Virus record (IMG/VR): IMGVR_UViG_3300032246_001717
Coordinates: 1 to 41,987 of that record
From: a virus
Reading direction: 5' to 3' (one strand)
DNA length: 41,987 nucleotides
Every line of letters begins with the position of its first letter. The first letter of the stretch is position 1. Shown here piece after piece: positions 1 through 6,732 of this stretch. The notes under the pieces are model-generated. The model was not told the DNA's origin. It saw only the letters and a program-made list of their open reading frames with translations, and ran no database searches. The position numbers and the translations under genes were made by a program.

Positions 1-12
1 CTACTTGGCAGC
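1..12. repeat. Left copy of 12-bp terminal direct repeat
   Basis: CTACTTGGCAGC is repeated exactly as the last 12 bases of the window. It lies in non-coding DNA between the tail protein Z gene and, if the ends are joined, the HNH-terminase genes. This is either an assembly overlap of a circular molecule or a 12-nt cohesive end kept at both termini. Confidence 0.85.
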
Positions 13-59
13 GGCACTAGACAGAGGCCAGGGAGGACCCAGAGACTGGGGGGTGTAGC

Positions 60-689
60 TCACTTGCCGCCATATCCGCGAGCAATATCATCAAGCTTCT
101 TCTGAAAGCCTTTAACAAATTCTTGATTGATCAGTTGTGCAGTATTCATCTGCAGCTCTTGAGCGTGCCGACCCTTGCCAAGGAAGATCGATCCAACTGA
201 TGGGCCGTAAACGGTGTGAAGCTTGCCTTGGCTGTCCTTGCGGACTACCAACTGATTGCCGCTCTTGCCGGTGATGACAAAGGCCCCAGAGAACTTCTTG
301 CGACCATCAGCCCTAAGCACAATGGCCGACAGCGATCGGCCAGGCTTGCTGGGTTTACCCCAACCACGACCACGCCCAAGGCCAGGTTGAGGGCCTCCCC
401 TGGTTCCAGGCCTCATTCCGAATTGGGTAAGAGTTGGAGCACGACGACTAAACCTGATGGTTGCCGATGACCCATCAGGTGCAACGGTGGCACGGCTGAT
501 GTCGCTCTTGATGCGTGATGCTTTCAGGTTGTAGCGCTCGCCAATACCCTTAGCCACTTGAGTTTTGACAGCACCACTTGCCTTGGTCAAACCAGCGCGT
601 TGAGCCTTGGCGAAATTCTGGGGATTTGTAAAGGCAATCATTTTTTGGAGCTGGTCTAAGCCTTCAAGTTTTAAGGTGATTCCTGCCAT
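60..689 (-). CDS. Minor tail protein Z-like (gpZ family)
   Basis: A 209-residue basic protein that fits the lambda gpZ family, a tail-completion protein acting at the head-tail joining end of the tail. The N-terminal third has the family pattern of an alpha-helical stretch (KASGAVKTQVAKGI, then RYNLKASRIKSDI). It is followed by beta-type segments with IRFSRRAPTL, SAIVLRADGRKKF, GAFVITGKSGNQLVVRK and VYGPSVG. A Gly/Arg/Pro-rich insertion (about residues 92-118) precedes the SAIVLR segment. The ATG overlaps the stop of the resolvase gene (TAATG), so the two are probably translationally coupled. In lambda, Z lies between FII and U; here it sits at the end of the replication operon, on the far side of the terminus from the terminase. 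Function is by family resemblance only. Confidence 0.72.
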   Translation of the reverse strand: MAGITLKLEGLDQLQKMIAFTNPQNFAKAQRAGLTKASGAVKTQVAKGIGERYNLKASRIKSDISRATVAPDGSSATIRFSRRAPTLTQFGMRPGTRGGPQPGLGRGRGWGKPSKPGRSLSAIVLRADGRKKFSGAFVITGKSGNQLVVRKDSQGKLHTVYGPSVGSIFLGKGRHAQELQMNTAQLINQEFVKGFQKKLDDIARGYGGK

Positions 690-1126
690 TAGCCCACACC
701 CCCACCCTCAACACCCTCTACCACAATCTCGCACCCTTCAAGCTCACCCTCTAAGCAATAACATTTCATCGCAAGTATGCGGCAAACCTGCGAATCATCC
801 TTGAAAAGGACACCAGTCAAAGCGTCAAGGGTTGAACGCTGCAGCTTATCAAGATCAGGCTTTGTGATTACTCGCGTAGGTGCGCTTTGCTTAAGTTCCC
901 CCTTGGCGTTGTAATGCCCCTTAGGCCTAGCAAACCGAAAGGCCAGCTCCAGTGTCACAGCACCCATGGCCATAGGCTCCCCAGTCCGTAACGCCTCCTG
1001 CCTGACCGCCTCCCGCCAAGGCTTCAGGTTTGCTGATTGCTCTACCATGCGCCCGCCACCTACATGGCGTTTGGAACCCTGAGGTGCAGGCCTAATCCCC
1101 TGGACGTTGAATGAGATGTTGGCCAT
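689..1126 (-). CDS. rusA: RusA-like Holliday junction resolvase
   Basis: A 145-residue member of the RusA/YqaN endodeoxyribonuclease family. It resolves four-way DNA junctions made during replication and recombination, so that branched concatemers can be packaged. The diagnostic motif is present: KPDLDKLQRSTLDALTG followed by FKDDSQVCRI, which carries the acidic metal-binding residues. The N-terminal strand (ISFNVQGIRPAPQGSKRH) also fits. The length is slightly above the E. coli protein because of a Gly/Glu-rich tail. The start lies inside the 3' end of the upstream HTH-repeat gene (35-bp overlap). A copy of the dispersed dyad motif lies 17 bases before the ATG. Confidence 0.9.
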   Translation of the reverse strand: MANISFNVQGIRPAPQGSKRHVGGGRMVEQSANLKPWREAVRQEALRTGEPMAMGAVTLELAFRFARPKGHYNAKGELKQSAPTRVITKPDLDKLQRSTLDALTGVLFKDDSQVCRILAMKCYCLEGELEGCEIVVEGVEGGGVG

Positions 1127-1880
1127 GGTCTGAGGCTATCTGGGTTCGGGGTTGAAAGGCTGAGCAACTGCGGGCAAACGTGATTCCCTCCAGGCACTCT
1201 GGAATGTCAATCGTGCAATAACCCGGCCGCCTGACATCCACCCCGTCGTCATCATCAAACCGCCGTGGGCTGGCTTCAAACAGCTTGCAGTCCTGGCATG
1301 TGCGCATGAGGACGGCAGCAGGCACACGAGGCAAATCGGGACAAATGGAGCGACGGGTGCGACCAGTCCTGATGTCGGTGACGGTTGAATGATTAACAAT
1401 TTTGTGCCGGCGGGCCAGCTCAGTACAACTGACATCTAGTGGGGCCGTAAGGATGGACCGCACTATCGGCTCTGGCGTGCCTCGATTGTCACGCAATGCC
1501 TGACGCAAGGCACCAGGGGAGATCCTGGGAACGTCTTGGGCAATGCTGGCGCGTCGGCGGCCAGTCCTGATGGCTGTTACCGTCGCCGGCGGCAAACCAA
1601 GGTCGGCTCCAATATCAGCAGAGAGTACGTCAGCGGGGTGTGCAAGGATTGCCCGTACCGTGGCCTCGTCAACGCCATTGCGATCAAGCCAAGCGGCTTT
1701 CAATGTTGCCGAAGAATATCTGGGAATTTCAGGGCAAACAGATTTGTAACTTCGACCTGAGCGTATTCCATGAATAATGCTACGACTAAGGTTAAATTTA
1801 TCAACAAGCGTGCTGCTGTTGACTTCTAAAGGCGTTTTCAAGATCTCGCAAATGACTTCATCAAGAATTGGACCACTCAC
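1092..1880 (-). CDS. Protein with three tandem helix-turn-helix repeats and a Cys cluster
   Basis: A 262-residue protein I cannot assign to a named family. Three copies of a unit of about 65 residues can be aligned by eye: each contains a helix-turn-helix-like segment ending in IR[ST]GR (residues 39-43, 104-108, 170-174). Each then has a basic/Ser stretch, a P-[ED]-[IVL]-P-R or D-V-P-R turn, and L..A..D.(N)G before the next unit. Single modules of this kind (V..I..G+.W) accompany phage HNH and homing-type nucleases. The C-terminus has five cysteines (195, 198, 222, 229, 239) in a CxxC...GYC...C...C pattern, probably a zinc site. No nuclease motif is seen. The GTG start overlaps the stop of the preceding gene (GTGA). 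A sequence-specific DNA-binding role is inferred. Confidence 0.7.
   Translation of the reverse strand: MSGPILDEVICEILKTPLEVNSSTLVDKFNLSRSIIHGIRSGRSYKSVCPEIPRYSSATLKAAWLDRNGVDEATVRAILAHPADVLSADIGADLGLPPATVTAIRTGRRRASIAQDVPRISPGALRQALRDNRGTPEPIVRSILTAPLDVSCTELARRHKIVNHSTVTDIRTGRTRRSICPDLPRVPAAVLMRTCQDCKLFEASPRRFDDDDGVDVRRPGYCTIDIPECLEGITFARSCSAFQPRTQIASDHGQHLIQRPGD
1143..1160 (-). repeat. Dispersed start-associated dyad, copy A (divergent)
   Basis: On the minus strand the element starts TCAGCCTTTCAACCCCGA (minus-strand bases 1163-1146) and ends 17 bases before the rusA-like ATG. It overlaps the 3' end of the HTH-repeat gene. Compare copy D, TCAGGCTCTCAACCCTGA. Confidence 0.55.
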
Positions 1881-2158
1881 ACCCTTACACCCTGTAAATC
1901 TTTAACAACCAGCTCAGCATATCCAGCAATATCATGCCAGGAATCATCGTAGTTGTTGTCCCCATTAACAATCCTGCCAATCTTGTGGAAGATCATGTCT
2001 AGAGCTTCCTGTTGTATTGGTGGCAACTTTTTTCCCCGTGCGCATAGTTCATCAAATATAACTTCCTTAAGCGCCACCGTCACTTCGGCATGGCCCTTAA
2101 ACGGGCCGTAGCGGCCGCCGCGTTCAATCAGGGTTTCCTGCAATGTGTCCTGATTCAT
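1877..2158 (-). CDS. DUF6378-like phage protein
   Basis: A 93-residue protein with the features of a small phage/bacterial family annotated as DUF6378. These are an N-terminal ERGGRYGPFKGHAEV, a helical middle (QQEALDMIFHKIGRIVNGD) and a DSWHDIAGYAELVV end. The spacing of the acidic and His residues recalls all-alpha MazG-type nucleotide pyrophosphohydrolases, but catalysis is not established. The ATG overlaps the stop of the upstream gene, so it is part of the replication operon. The presence of ThyX and dCTP deaminase elsewhere makes a nucleotide-pool role attractive but unproven. Confidence 0.65.
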   Translation of the reverse strand: MNQDTLQETLIERGGRYGPFKGHAEVTVALKEVIFDELCARGKKLPPIQQEALDMIFHKIGRIVNGDNNYDDSWHDIAGYAELVVKDLQGVRV

Positions 2159-2427
2159 TCCCCCACCCCCGCAGCCCGCGCACGCAGAAAGCTAATCGCA
2201 TCGTCAAAGCTCAAAGGAAAGGGAGACCCCAACTGAAACACCTCCATTTCAGCAATGACATGGGTGATGGCGTTCTCCGCCAGCCGAGTTAGCCACATGT
2301 CATCAACGCCTACGGAATCCAGTGTCTCCTGAGACGACTCCACCAACCGGCCAAGCATGGTGGAGTTGTGGTAGCTGCGGACCCCACCGCCGATGTCGCG
2401 GCCAAGGGGGCTGGGTTGGAAGGTCAT
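2155..2427 (-). CDS. Hypothetical protein, small acidic
   Basis: A 90-residue protein not recognised. It has a Gly-rich N-terminus (PLGRDIGGGVRSY), then a predicted helical segment (DDMWLTRLAENAITHVIAEMEVFQLG) and a second helix (SFDDAISFLRARAA). No membrane segment or cysteine motif is present. It is the first gene after the 660-bp origin-like gap and is coupled to the next gene by an ATGA overlap. A dispersed dyad (copy B) lies 15 bases before its ATG, which supports this start. Confidence 0.6.
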   Translation of the reverse strand: MTFQPSPLGRDIGGGVRSYHNSTMLGRLVESSQETLDSVGVDDMWLTRLAENAITHVIAEMEVFQLGSPFPLSFDDAISFLRARAAGVGE

Positions 2428-2442
2428 TGGCTGCTGCGTGGG

Positions 2443-2460
2443 TTGGAGTTCCGAGCCTGA
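2443..2460 (-). repeat. Dispersed start-associated dyad, copy B
   Basis: The minus strand reads TCAGGCTCGGAACTCCAA and is followed 15 bases later by an ATG. It shares TCAGRCTC..AACTCCAACCC with copy J, more than 26 kb away. Confidence 0.65.
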
Positions 2461-2819
2461 GAACGAGGCTAGGGGGTGGGGTCGGGTGTTGACAAGGCTT
2501 AGGGGCCAGAGGGCCCCTGCAGGGGCTGCTAGGGGGCAGCGGCGATGATCTGACTGAGGACTAGGCGTGCGTGGCTGGCGATTGACTGAGTCCGAGCCGA
2601 TACGGCCTTCAAGAATGCTGCGCAGGCCAGGAGAGGGCCATGAGCGAACCCAAGACCCCCTGACCCGGCTGGGCCTCCGATGCGGTTTCAGGGTGGGCCC
2701 ACTCTACCCAGCCCCCCGCGCCCCGCCTTGCGGTAGGGGTCACGACCCAGCGGGGTGATGCTACTGCAAATCAAAAACCAGACTTTCACCTTGGGGGGGG
2801 GGGGGGTCATTAAAAACTG
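2461..2819. other. Non-coding stretch, G/C-rich, with a G14 run
   Basis: No convincing gene on either strand. It holds palindromic G/C blocks (for example CCCCTGCAGGGG near 2514) and a plus-strand TTGACA near 2488 without a clear -10. A run of 14 G lies at 2793-2806. The single plus-strand frame here has no family features. The homopolymer could vary in length by slippage or be a sequencing artefact. Confidence 0.6.
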
Positions 2820-3025
2820 TGGTAGCGGGAAAAAATCCCGCAAACTTCAGTCATACCAAGTCACCTGACGATTAAAACTGCGGGAATTTCATCGGGAATC
2901 GGGAATTTAGAAATTTCCGGCCCTCCCAAAAATTCCCGCGAAATTCCCGCGAAATTCCCGATTTGCCGATCTCCAAATCCTTTCCAGCGCAGTCACTCTC
3001 ACGGATTAATTCCCGAATTCCCTCT
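2820..3025. other. Candidate replication origin with iterons
   Basis: The octamer AATTCCCG, or its complement, recurs at 2881, 2900, 2931, 2942, 2953 and 3008, with shortened forms at 2893 and 3016. Three copies (2931, 2942, 2953) are tandem at an 11-bp period, one helical turn, and the left copies are inverted relative to the right ones. A hairpin GCGGGA-A5-TCCCGC stands at 2825-2841. The region is flanked by AT-rich bases and G runs, and lies directly after the primase-helicase gene. Iterons beside a replication gene are the classic form of a phage or plasmid origin. This is inference from layout. Confidence 0.6.
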
Positions 3026-3087
3026 TAAAGGGAAAAAACAATAGGGGGGGGGAGGTAGGAGTTAGATAGATGAGGATTACCAAATCC

Positions 3088-5238
3088 TTACAACTCGTCT
3101 TTGACGGCATTTCGGCCAGCCGTGGTTAGCTTCCAGGCCTTGCCATGTTTCTTGATCAGACTCCGCTTCCTGAGCCAAGTAAGGTTGTTGCGGATCGTGG
3201 CTTCTGTAAACTTGTGGAGGTCGTCCAGGATCGATCTGGTGTCCGTGGGTCGCCCCATGGCCTCGTGGATCTCCAGGCAGTCCAAAACGGCGCTGCGGGC
3301 GTTCCCGGTGATCTCCCCGTCGGTCACCTCGAACCCATCACCAGCCAGCCTGTACTTGAAATCCCTCGACTGGCTGCCCCGCAGCTTCAGGACAGACCAC
3401 TCATTGCAGGCCCCACGGTCCCCAGAGACCCGCGTGATCTGATGGACGCCCGATGGAATCTGATTGATGTTCTGAGACCCTGCAGCGGCCTGTACGCCCT
3501 TACCTGAGGCCTTGCCTCCTGCTGGGTGGTGCAGCCACACCAGCGAGCAATAACGGCCCACCAGGGCCTGCATGAACCTCATCAGGGTTCCGACTGGGCC
3601 AATGCCAAAATTGATGCCGGCCAGCTCAAGCACAGCCTTAAGGCTGTCGATAATCACCAGGCTGTAGCCACCGGCCTCAAGCTCATCGCGAAGCTCCAGA
3701 AGACCCCGAGGTGAGCAGCACCACGGCGGCATGGCGTCACTGGCCTCGGCGCTCCAGATCTCAAACCCGTCGATGATCTCTTGGTCGTCGTCCAGACCAA
3801 GATCCTCCAGATATTCCAGAACCATGGCGCGGGCTCCCTCGCCGCCGTCAGTGCCGATCCACAACACGCGGCCACGCTTGGCGGCATCCACCGGGATCTC
3901 TTGATCCAGGAATGGCCGCCCCTTGATCACAGCGGCGCCCATCGCGGCGGCGGCCATGGTCTTTCCTGCCCCACCGGCACCAAACAGCACATGGTCCCGA
4001 CGCCATAGCAGGAACCCTGGGACGAGGTCTTCAGCCGGTGAATCAATGGGGTCAGTGATCAGCCGCCCACGGCGTTGACCGCTGTGACCCTGCTGGAGGG
4101 GAAGGCCCCACCGGGCCGCCAGTGCAACCATCAGGCGGTCATCAATAGCATCGCCTCGAACCCCAAACGTAAACAGCTCCGCCCTGATGGCCTGCTCTTT
4201 CGCCCACTGATCGGCGGGTTCGAGCTTGAGGTCTAGAAGGGTGTCGAGCAAAGTTTGAATCTGCTGATCCTTGGGCGGTTCGGATGGTTGAGGCGACGCT
4301 GGCTCCGGCTCCACCATCGTCCAAAACACCTCAACCGCCGCCTCCGCGATGTCCTGGATGGCCATCTCGTCGCCGTCCGGGGCGTCATCAATCGATCCGC
4401 CGTCGGGGATGTCTGGCCATAGGTCAATGGCGGGAATAATGATGATCGGCAAGCCCGCCATGGCTGCGGCCTCGGCGGCGTTTTCAGCCCTGCGGCGCCC
4501 CTCCTGCTGATGCTCTGGCCGGCCTGGACCATCGTGATCGGCGAGGTAGATCAGGCCAGCGATGCCGGCCTCACGCAGCGCCCGGTAACGGGGGGTGATC
4601 TGCTCGATCGTGTGCGCGTGCCCAGGCTGGCTGATCGTCACCACACCGCAAGCGGTGGCAATCTCGGCGCATTTTTCGCCCTCGGTTTCCAGGATCCAAC
4701 CGACCGCGCCAATGGTGTCGGCATGGTTGAAAACGGGCCACAGTTCAGGGCCTGCACCTTTCTCCCATTGGCCCTCGGCCAGGAGGTGAAACCCGTAAAA
4801 GGCCTTGTCGCCATCGGGCAGCGGCACCCGCTTGACCAACTGAGTGTCGCTGTAGCGGTACGGGCTCCCAGCCGGCTCCCGTGGCGTCATGCGTGCCAGG
4901 ACTGGGGGCCGATCTGGCAATGGCGCTGACCTCGTCTTCTGGGGCTCTGCTGCCTTGGTCTGCACCGACCGTCTAGGTAGGCGCGTGGCGTCCCCATCGC
5001 GTGGCTTGTCCAGGGTGAAATGCCCAGCCCTGCTGTCCTTGGTGTTGCCGGTAAATGCCCAGGCCAACCCATCGGCGCCCGTGACCACCTCGCCGCGGCG
5101 GTGATCCTTCGGATGGTGACAGATCACCTCCAGGCCATCGCCACTGGTCCGGCAGTCCGAATCCTTCGTTCGACCGCAAACCGGGCAGGGGTTGCGTTTG
5201 CTGCTGGGAAACAGCCGATTCGTCGCGCCCTCCATCAA
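3088..5238 (-). CDS. Bifunctional primase / RecA-like replicative helicase
   Basis: A 716-residue replication protein. The N-terminus is a zinc-binding primase domain (Cys18, 21, 29, 40; CPVCG...C...CHH). Next comes a TOPRIM region with WILETEGEKCAEIA and GLIYLADHDGPGR, which holds the metal-binding Glu and DxD-like residues. After a Pro/Glu/acidic linker (about residues 280-330) comes an AAA_25/RepA-type hexameric helicase domain. It has Walker A GAGGAGKTMA near residue 421, a Walker B-like YSLVIIDSLKAV and a sensor WLHHPAG. A winged-helix-like C-terminus ends the protein (RNNLTWLRKRSLIKKHGKAW). It would synthesise primers and unwind DNA at the fork. The ATG overlaps the stop of the RHH gene (TGATG). 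The iteron region follows its 3' end. Confidence 0.88.
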   Translation of the reverse strand: MMEGATNRLFPSSKRNPCPVCGRTKDSDCRTSGDGLEVICHHPKDHRRGEVVTGADGLAWAFTGNTKDSRAGHFTLDKPRDGDATRLPRRSVQTKAAEPQKTRSAPLPDRPPVLARMTPREPAGSPYRYSDTQLVKRVPLPDGDKAFYGFHLLAEGQWEKGAGPELWPVFNHADTIGAVGWILETEGEKCAEIATACGVVTISQPGHAHTIEQITPRYRALREAGIAGLIYLADHDGPGRPEHQQEGRRRAENAAEAAAMAGLPIIIIPAIDLWPDIPDGGSIDDAPDGDEMAIQDIAEAAVEVFWTMVEPEPASPQPSEPPKDQQIQTLLDTLLDLKLEPADQWAKEQAIRAELFTFGVRGDAIDDRLMVALAARWGLPLQQGHSGQRRGRLITDPIDSPAEDLVPGFLLWRRDHVLFGAGGAGKTMAAAAMGAAVIKGRPFLDQEIPVDAAKRGRVLWIGTDGGEGARAMVLEYLEDLGLDDDQEIIDGFEIWSAEASDAMPPWCCSPRGLLELRDELEAGGYSLVIIDSLKAVLELAGINFGIGPVGTLMRFMQALVGRYCSLVWLHHPAGGKASGKGVQAAAGSQNINQIPSGVHQITRVSGDRGACNEWSVLKLRGSQSRDFKYRLAGDGFEVTDGEITGNARSAVLDCLEIHEAMGRPTDTRSILDDLHKFTEATIRNNLTWLRKRSLIKKHGKAWKLTTAGRNAVKDEL

Positions 5239-5417
5239 GCCTCTGCCCGGTCGGAACCCTGAGCCTGTCCGATCGCCAAAATATCCCCCCGCTTCATTGC
5301 AGCCTCAATGCAGAGGCGAATGACGGCATTGCGGGGCAGGGATCCGCCCTGTGTCTGGGATTCAAGCCACTGAAGCTGGGCCGGCGTCAGGCGCACGGGT
5401 ACGGGGTTTGGGCGCAT
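5235..5417 (-). CDS. Ribbon-helix-helix DNA-binding protein
   Basis: A 60-residue protein with the Arc/MetJ-type pattern: a beta strand VPVRLTPAQLQWLE, then helix-turn-helix SLPRNAVIRLCIEAAMKRG. Such proteins bind DNA as dimers and often control their own operon. It is first in the minus-strand replication operon, directly behind the divergent control region, so autoregulation is likely. A dyad motif (copy C) lies 33 bases upstream and a GTGTA-T-TACAC palindrome about 84 bases upstream; either could be its operator. Confidence 0.75.
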   Translation of the reverse strand: MRPNPVPVRLTPAQLQWLESQTQGGSLPRNAVIRLCIEAAMKRGDILAIGQAQGSDRAEA

Positions 5418-5450
5418 CTGGAGTGTCGCGGCTGCTGCAACGGTAGACGT

Positions 5451-5468
5451 TCAGGCTACAGAGTCTGA
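5451..5468. repeat. Dispersed start-associated dyad, copy C
   Basis: The plus strand reads TCAGGCTACAGAGTCTGA. It stands between the divergent RHH/replication operon and the ParB-like gene. Confidence 0.8.
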
Positions 5469-5500
5469 AGCTTAGGCCGGGACGTATAGACAGATTTATG

Positions 5501-5511
5501 GTGTATTACAC
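5501..5511. promoter_or_regulatory. 11-bp palindrome, operator-like
   Basis: GTGTA-T-TACAC is perfectly symmetric around the central base. It sits in the 289-bp divergent control region and could bind the neighbouring RHH regulator or another dimeric protein. Confidence 0.45.
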
Positions 5512-5559
5512 GCTAGGAAGGCGTTTTACCGGTACTTTCGGCTTTTTTGGCTGATCTTG

Positions 5560-5588
5560 TTGACAAGTCGGACTTCCGAACTTTATGG
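5560..5588 (+). promoter_or_regulatory. Sigma-70-type promoter for the plus-strand module
   Basis: TTGACA (5560-5565), a 17-bp spacer and TTATGG (5583-5588) form a good -35/-10 pair. It would start a leader of about 110 nt before the ParB-like gene. The leader contains the minus-strand terminator hairpin. Confidence 0.55.
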
Positions 5589-5595
5589 TTTGCTC

Positions 5596-5626
5596 AAAGC
5601 AAAAGCCCCCGGCTGCAACCGAGGGC
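5596..5626 (-). terminator. Rho-independent terminator (minus strand)
   Basis: On the minus strand the stem GCCCTCGG / CCGGGGGC (one G-U pair) with a 6-nt loop is followed by TTTTGCTTT. It would stop leftward transcription from the 9.7-12.8 kb genes before the replication operon and so insulate that operon. Confidence 0.7.
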
Positions 5627-5706
5627 CAATGCCAGCCAAACGGCCGGGTCGTCTCTGACGGGTTGATCCTACCGCTTGGCGTCCCGTCCTTACAATTGAC
5701 ACCGCC

Positions 5707-6675
5707 ATGGCCAACGCTGCCAACGTCCCTTACCGCCCTGAAAACTTTGCCGACCTGGAACCCATCCAGGCCAAAGCCGCCGAGTTGATGCCCGAAAAGC
5801 TGAAACGTGCAGTGATCAAAGCTATTCAAGGCGGCGATCATCAATTCAGCAACGAGTTTCAGATTGACAGCGCAGATGAGCAACGCTCTTACACACTGCA
5901 ACAGCTGATCAACAGCTACGAAAACGAAACCGACTTGCAGCGTATTAGCCCGGAATCTTCTGATTCCATTTTGTTTGGGCCAAACGGTATGATTCGCCGC
6001 CGTGGTGGTGGGTCACCCGCTCCGCTGACAGAGGACATTGAGGTTGGGTTTATTGATGATCATTTCAATCCAATTGTTGGCCCGGTGATTACCAGTGGCC
6101 GAAATCGTCTGTTGGCCTTGCAAATTTTCATTCACGCCGCGGCCCCAGGTGCTCGGTATGAAAGCGTCAAAATTCGCTGCAGCACTCGTAAGTTTAAGTC
6201 TCGCGATGAACTGGCTCGCCGAATTGTGCAAGCCAACACCGAGTCGCGAAATATGACTCGCGCAGAAACTCGCGAACGTCGCGCCGGTGCCAAAGGATTG
6301 AATACTACCAGCCGCACTGGGCTGGTTGAGTCTCTCCCAAATATCACCAAAATTGACGATTTGGCGACCGCTTTTGGCGGCTTTATCAAGCTCTGCGCTA
6401 TTGAGCAAAGCTTGAATGGCCTTACGCTAGATCAGTATTCAGCGGCTGGGGTGACTGCCTACGGTCATCTGCGCAAGGCCAATAAGGGCCTGAGTAAGCG
6501 CATCAGCGACGACACCGCTGTACTGGTCAAAATGGCTGATTCGGCCTGCGCCGCCCTTCCCGCCTTGGTAGAGCAAGCAATGTCCGACAAGTCACGCGGG
6601 CCAAAGAACAGTAAGCTGGCCCGACTTTTGGCGGCTGAAATTGCCAAACGTCATCAGCTCCTAATTCAAGCCTGA
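5707..6675 (+). CDS. ParB-like domain protein
   Basis: A 322-residue protein resembling a ParB/Srx-fold domain followed by helical DNA-binding segments. It has GPVITSGRNRLLALQIF (compare the D/SGxHRxxA motif of ParB), then a segment with RCSTRKFKSRDELARRIVQANTESRNMTRAETRERRAG, written here only to show the xxN...R.(M/L)T..E....AG pattern in pieces: VQANTESR and MTRAETRERRAG. The C-terminus is basic and helical. ParB-type phage proteins act in partitioning, in transcription or as nucleases; I cannot choose. It is alone between its own promoter and a terminator. The start follows a non-SD leader. Confidence 0.6.
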   Translation: MANAANVPYRPENFADLEPIQAKAAELMPEKLKRAVIKAIQGGDHQFSNEFQIDSADEQRSYTLQQLINSYENETDLQRISPESSDSILFGPNGMIRRRGGGSPAPLTEDIEVGFIDDHFNPIVGPVITSGRNRLLALQIFIHAAAPGARYESVKIRCSTRKFKSRDELARRIVQANTESRNMTRAETRERRAGAKGLNTTSRTGLVESLPNITKIDDLATAFGGFIKLCAIEQSLNGLTLDQYSAAGVTAYGHLRKANKGLSKRISDDTAVLVKMADSACAALPALVEQAMSDKSRGPKNSKLARLLAAEIAKRHQLLIQA

Positions 6676-6698
6676 TCCATGCCATAGACGTTTCGCGA

Positions 6699-6727
6699 CC
6701 CCGCCTCGTTGAGGGGTGGGGCTTTTA
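6699..6727 (+). terminator. Rho-independent terminator after the ParB-like gene
   Basis: CCCCGCCTC-GTT-GAGGGGTGGGG folds with a small internal bulge and is followed by CTTTTATC. Because it ends just before position 6733, the downstream CDS is taken to start at the ATG there and not at the upstream in-frame codon inside the hairpin. Confidence 0.65.
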
Positions 6728-6732
6728 TCGCC

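Noticed and set aside
2567-2758. Plus-strand ORF of 63 codons in the origin-like gap
   Set aside because: Arg/Pro-rich composition typical of G/C-rich non-coding DNA, no motif, and no neighbour on that strand.
5496-5901. Minus-strand ORF of 131 codons across the divergent control region
   Set aside because: It crosses a terminator, a promoter and the start of the ParB-like gene and shows no family features.
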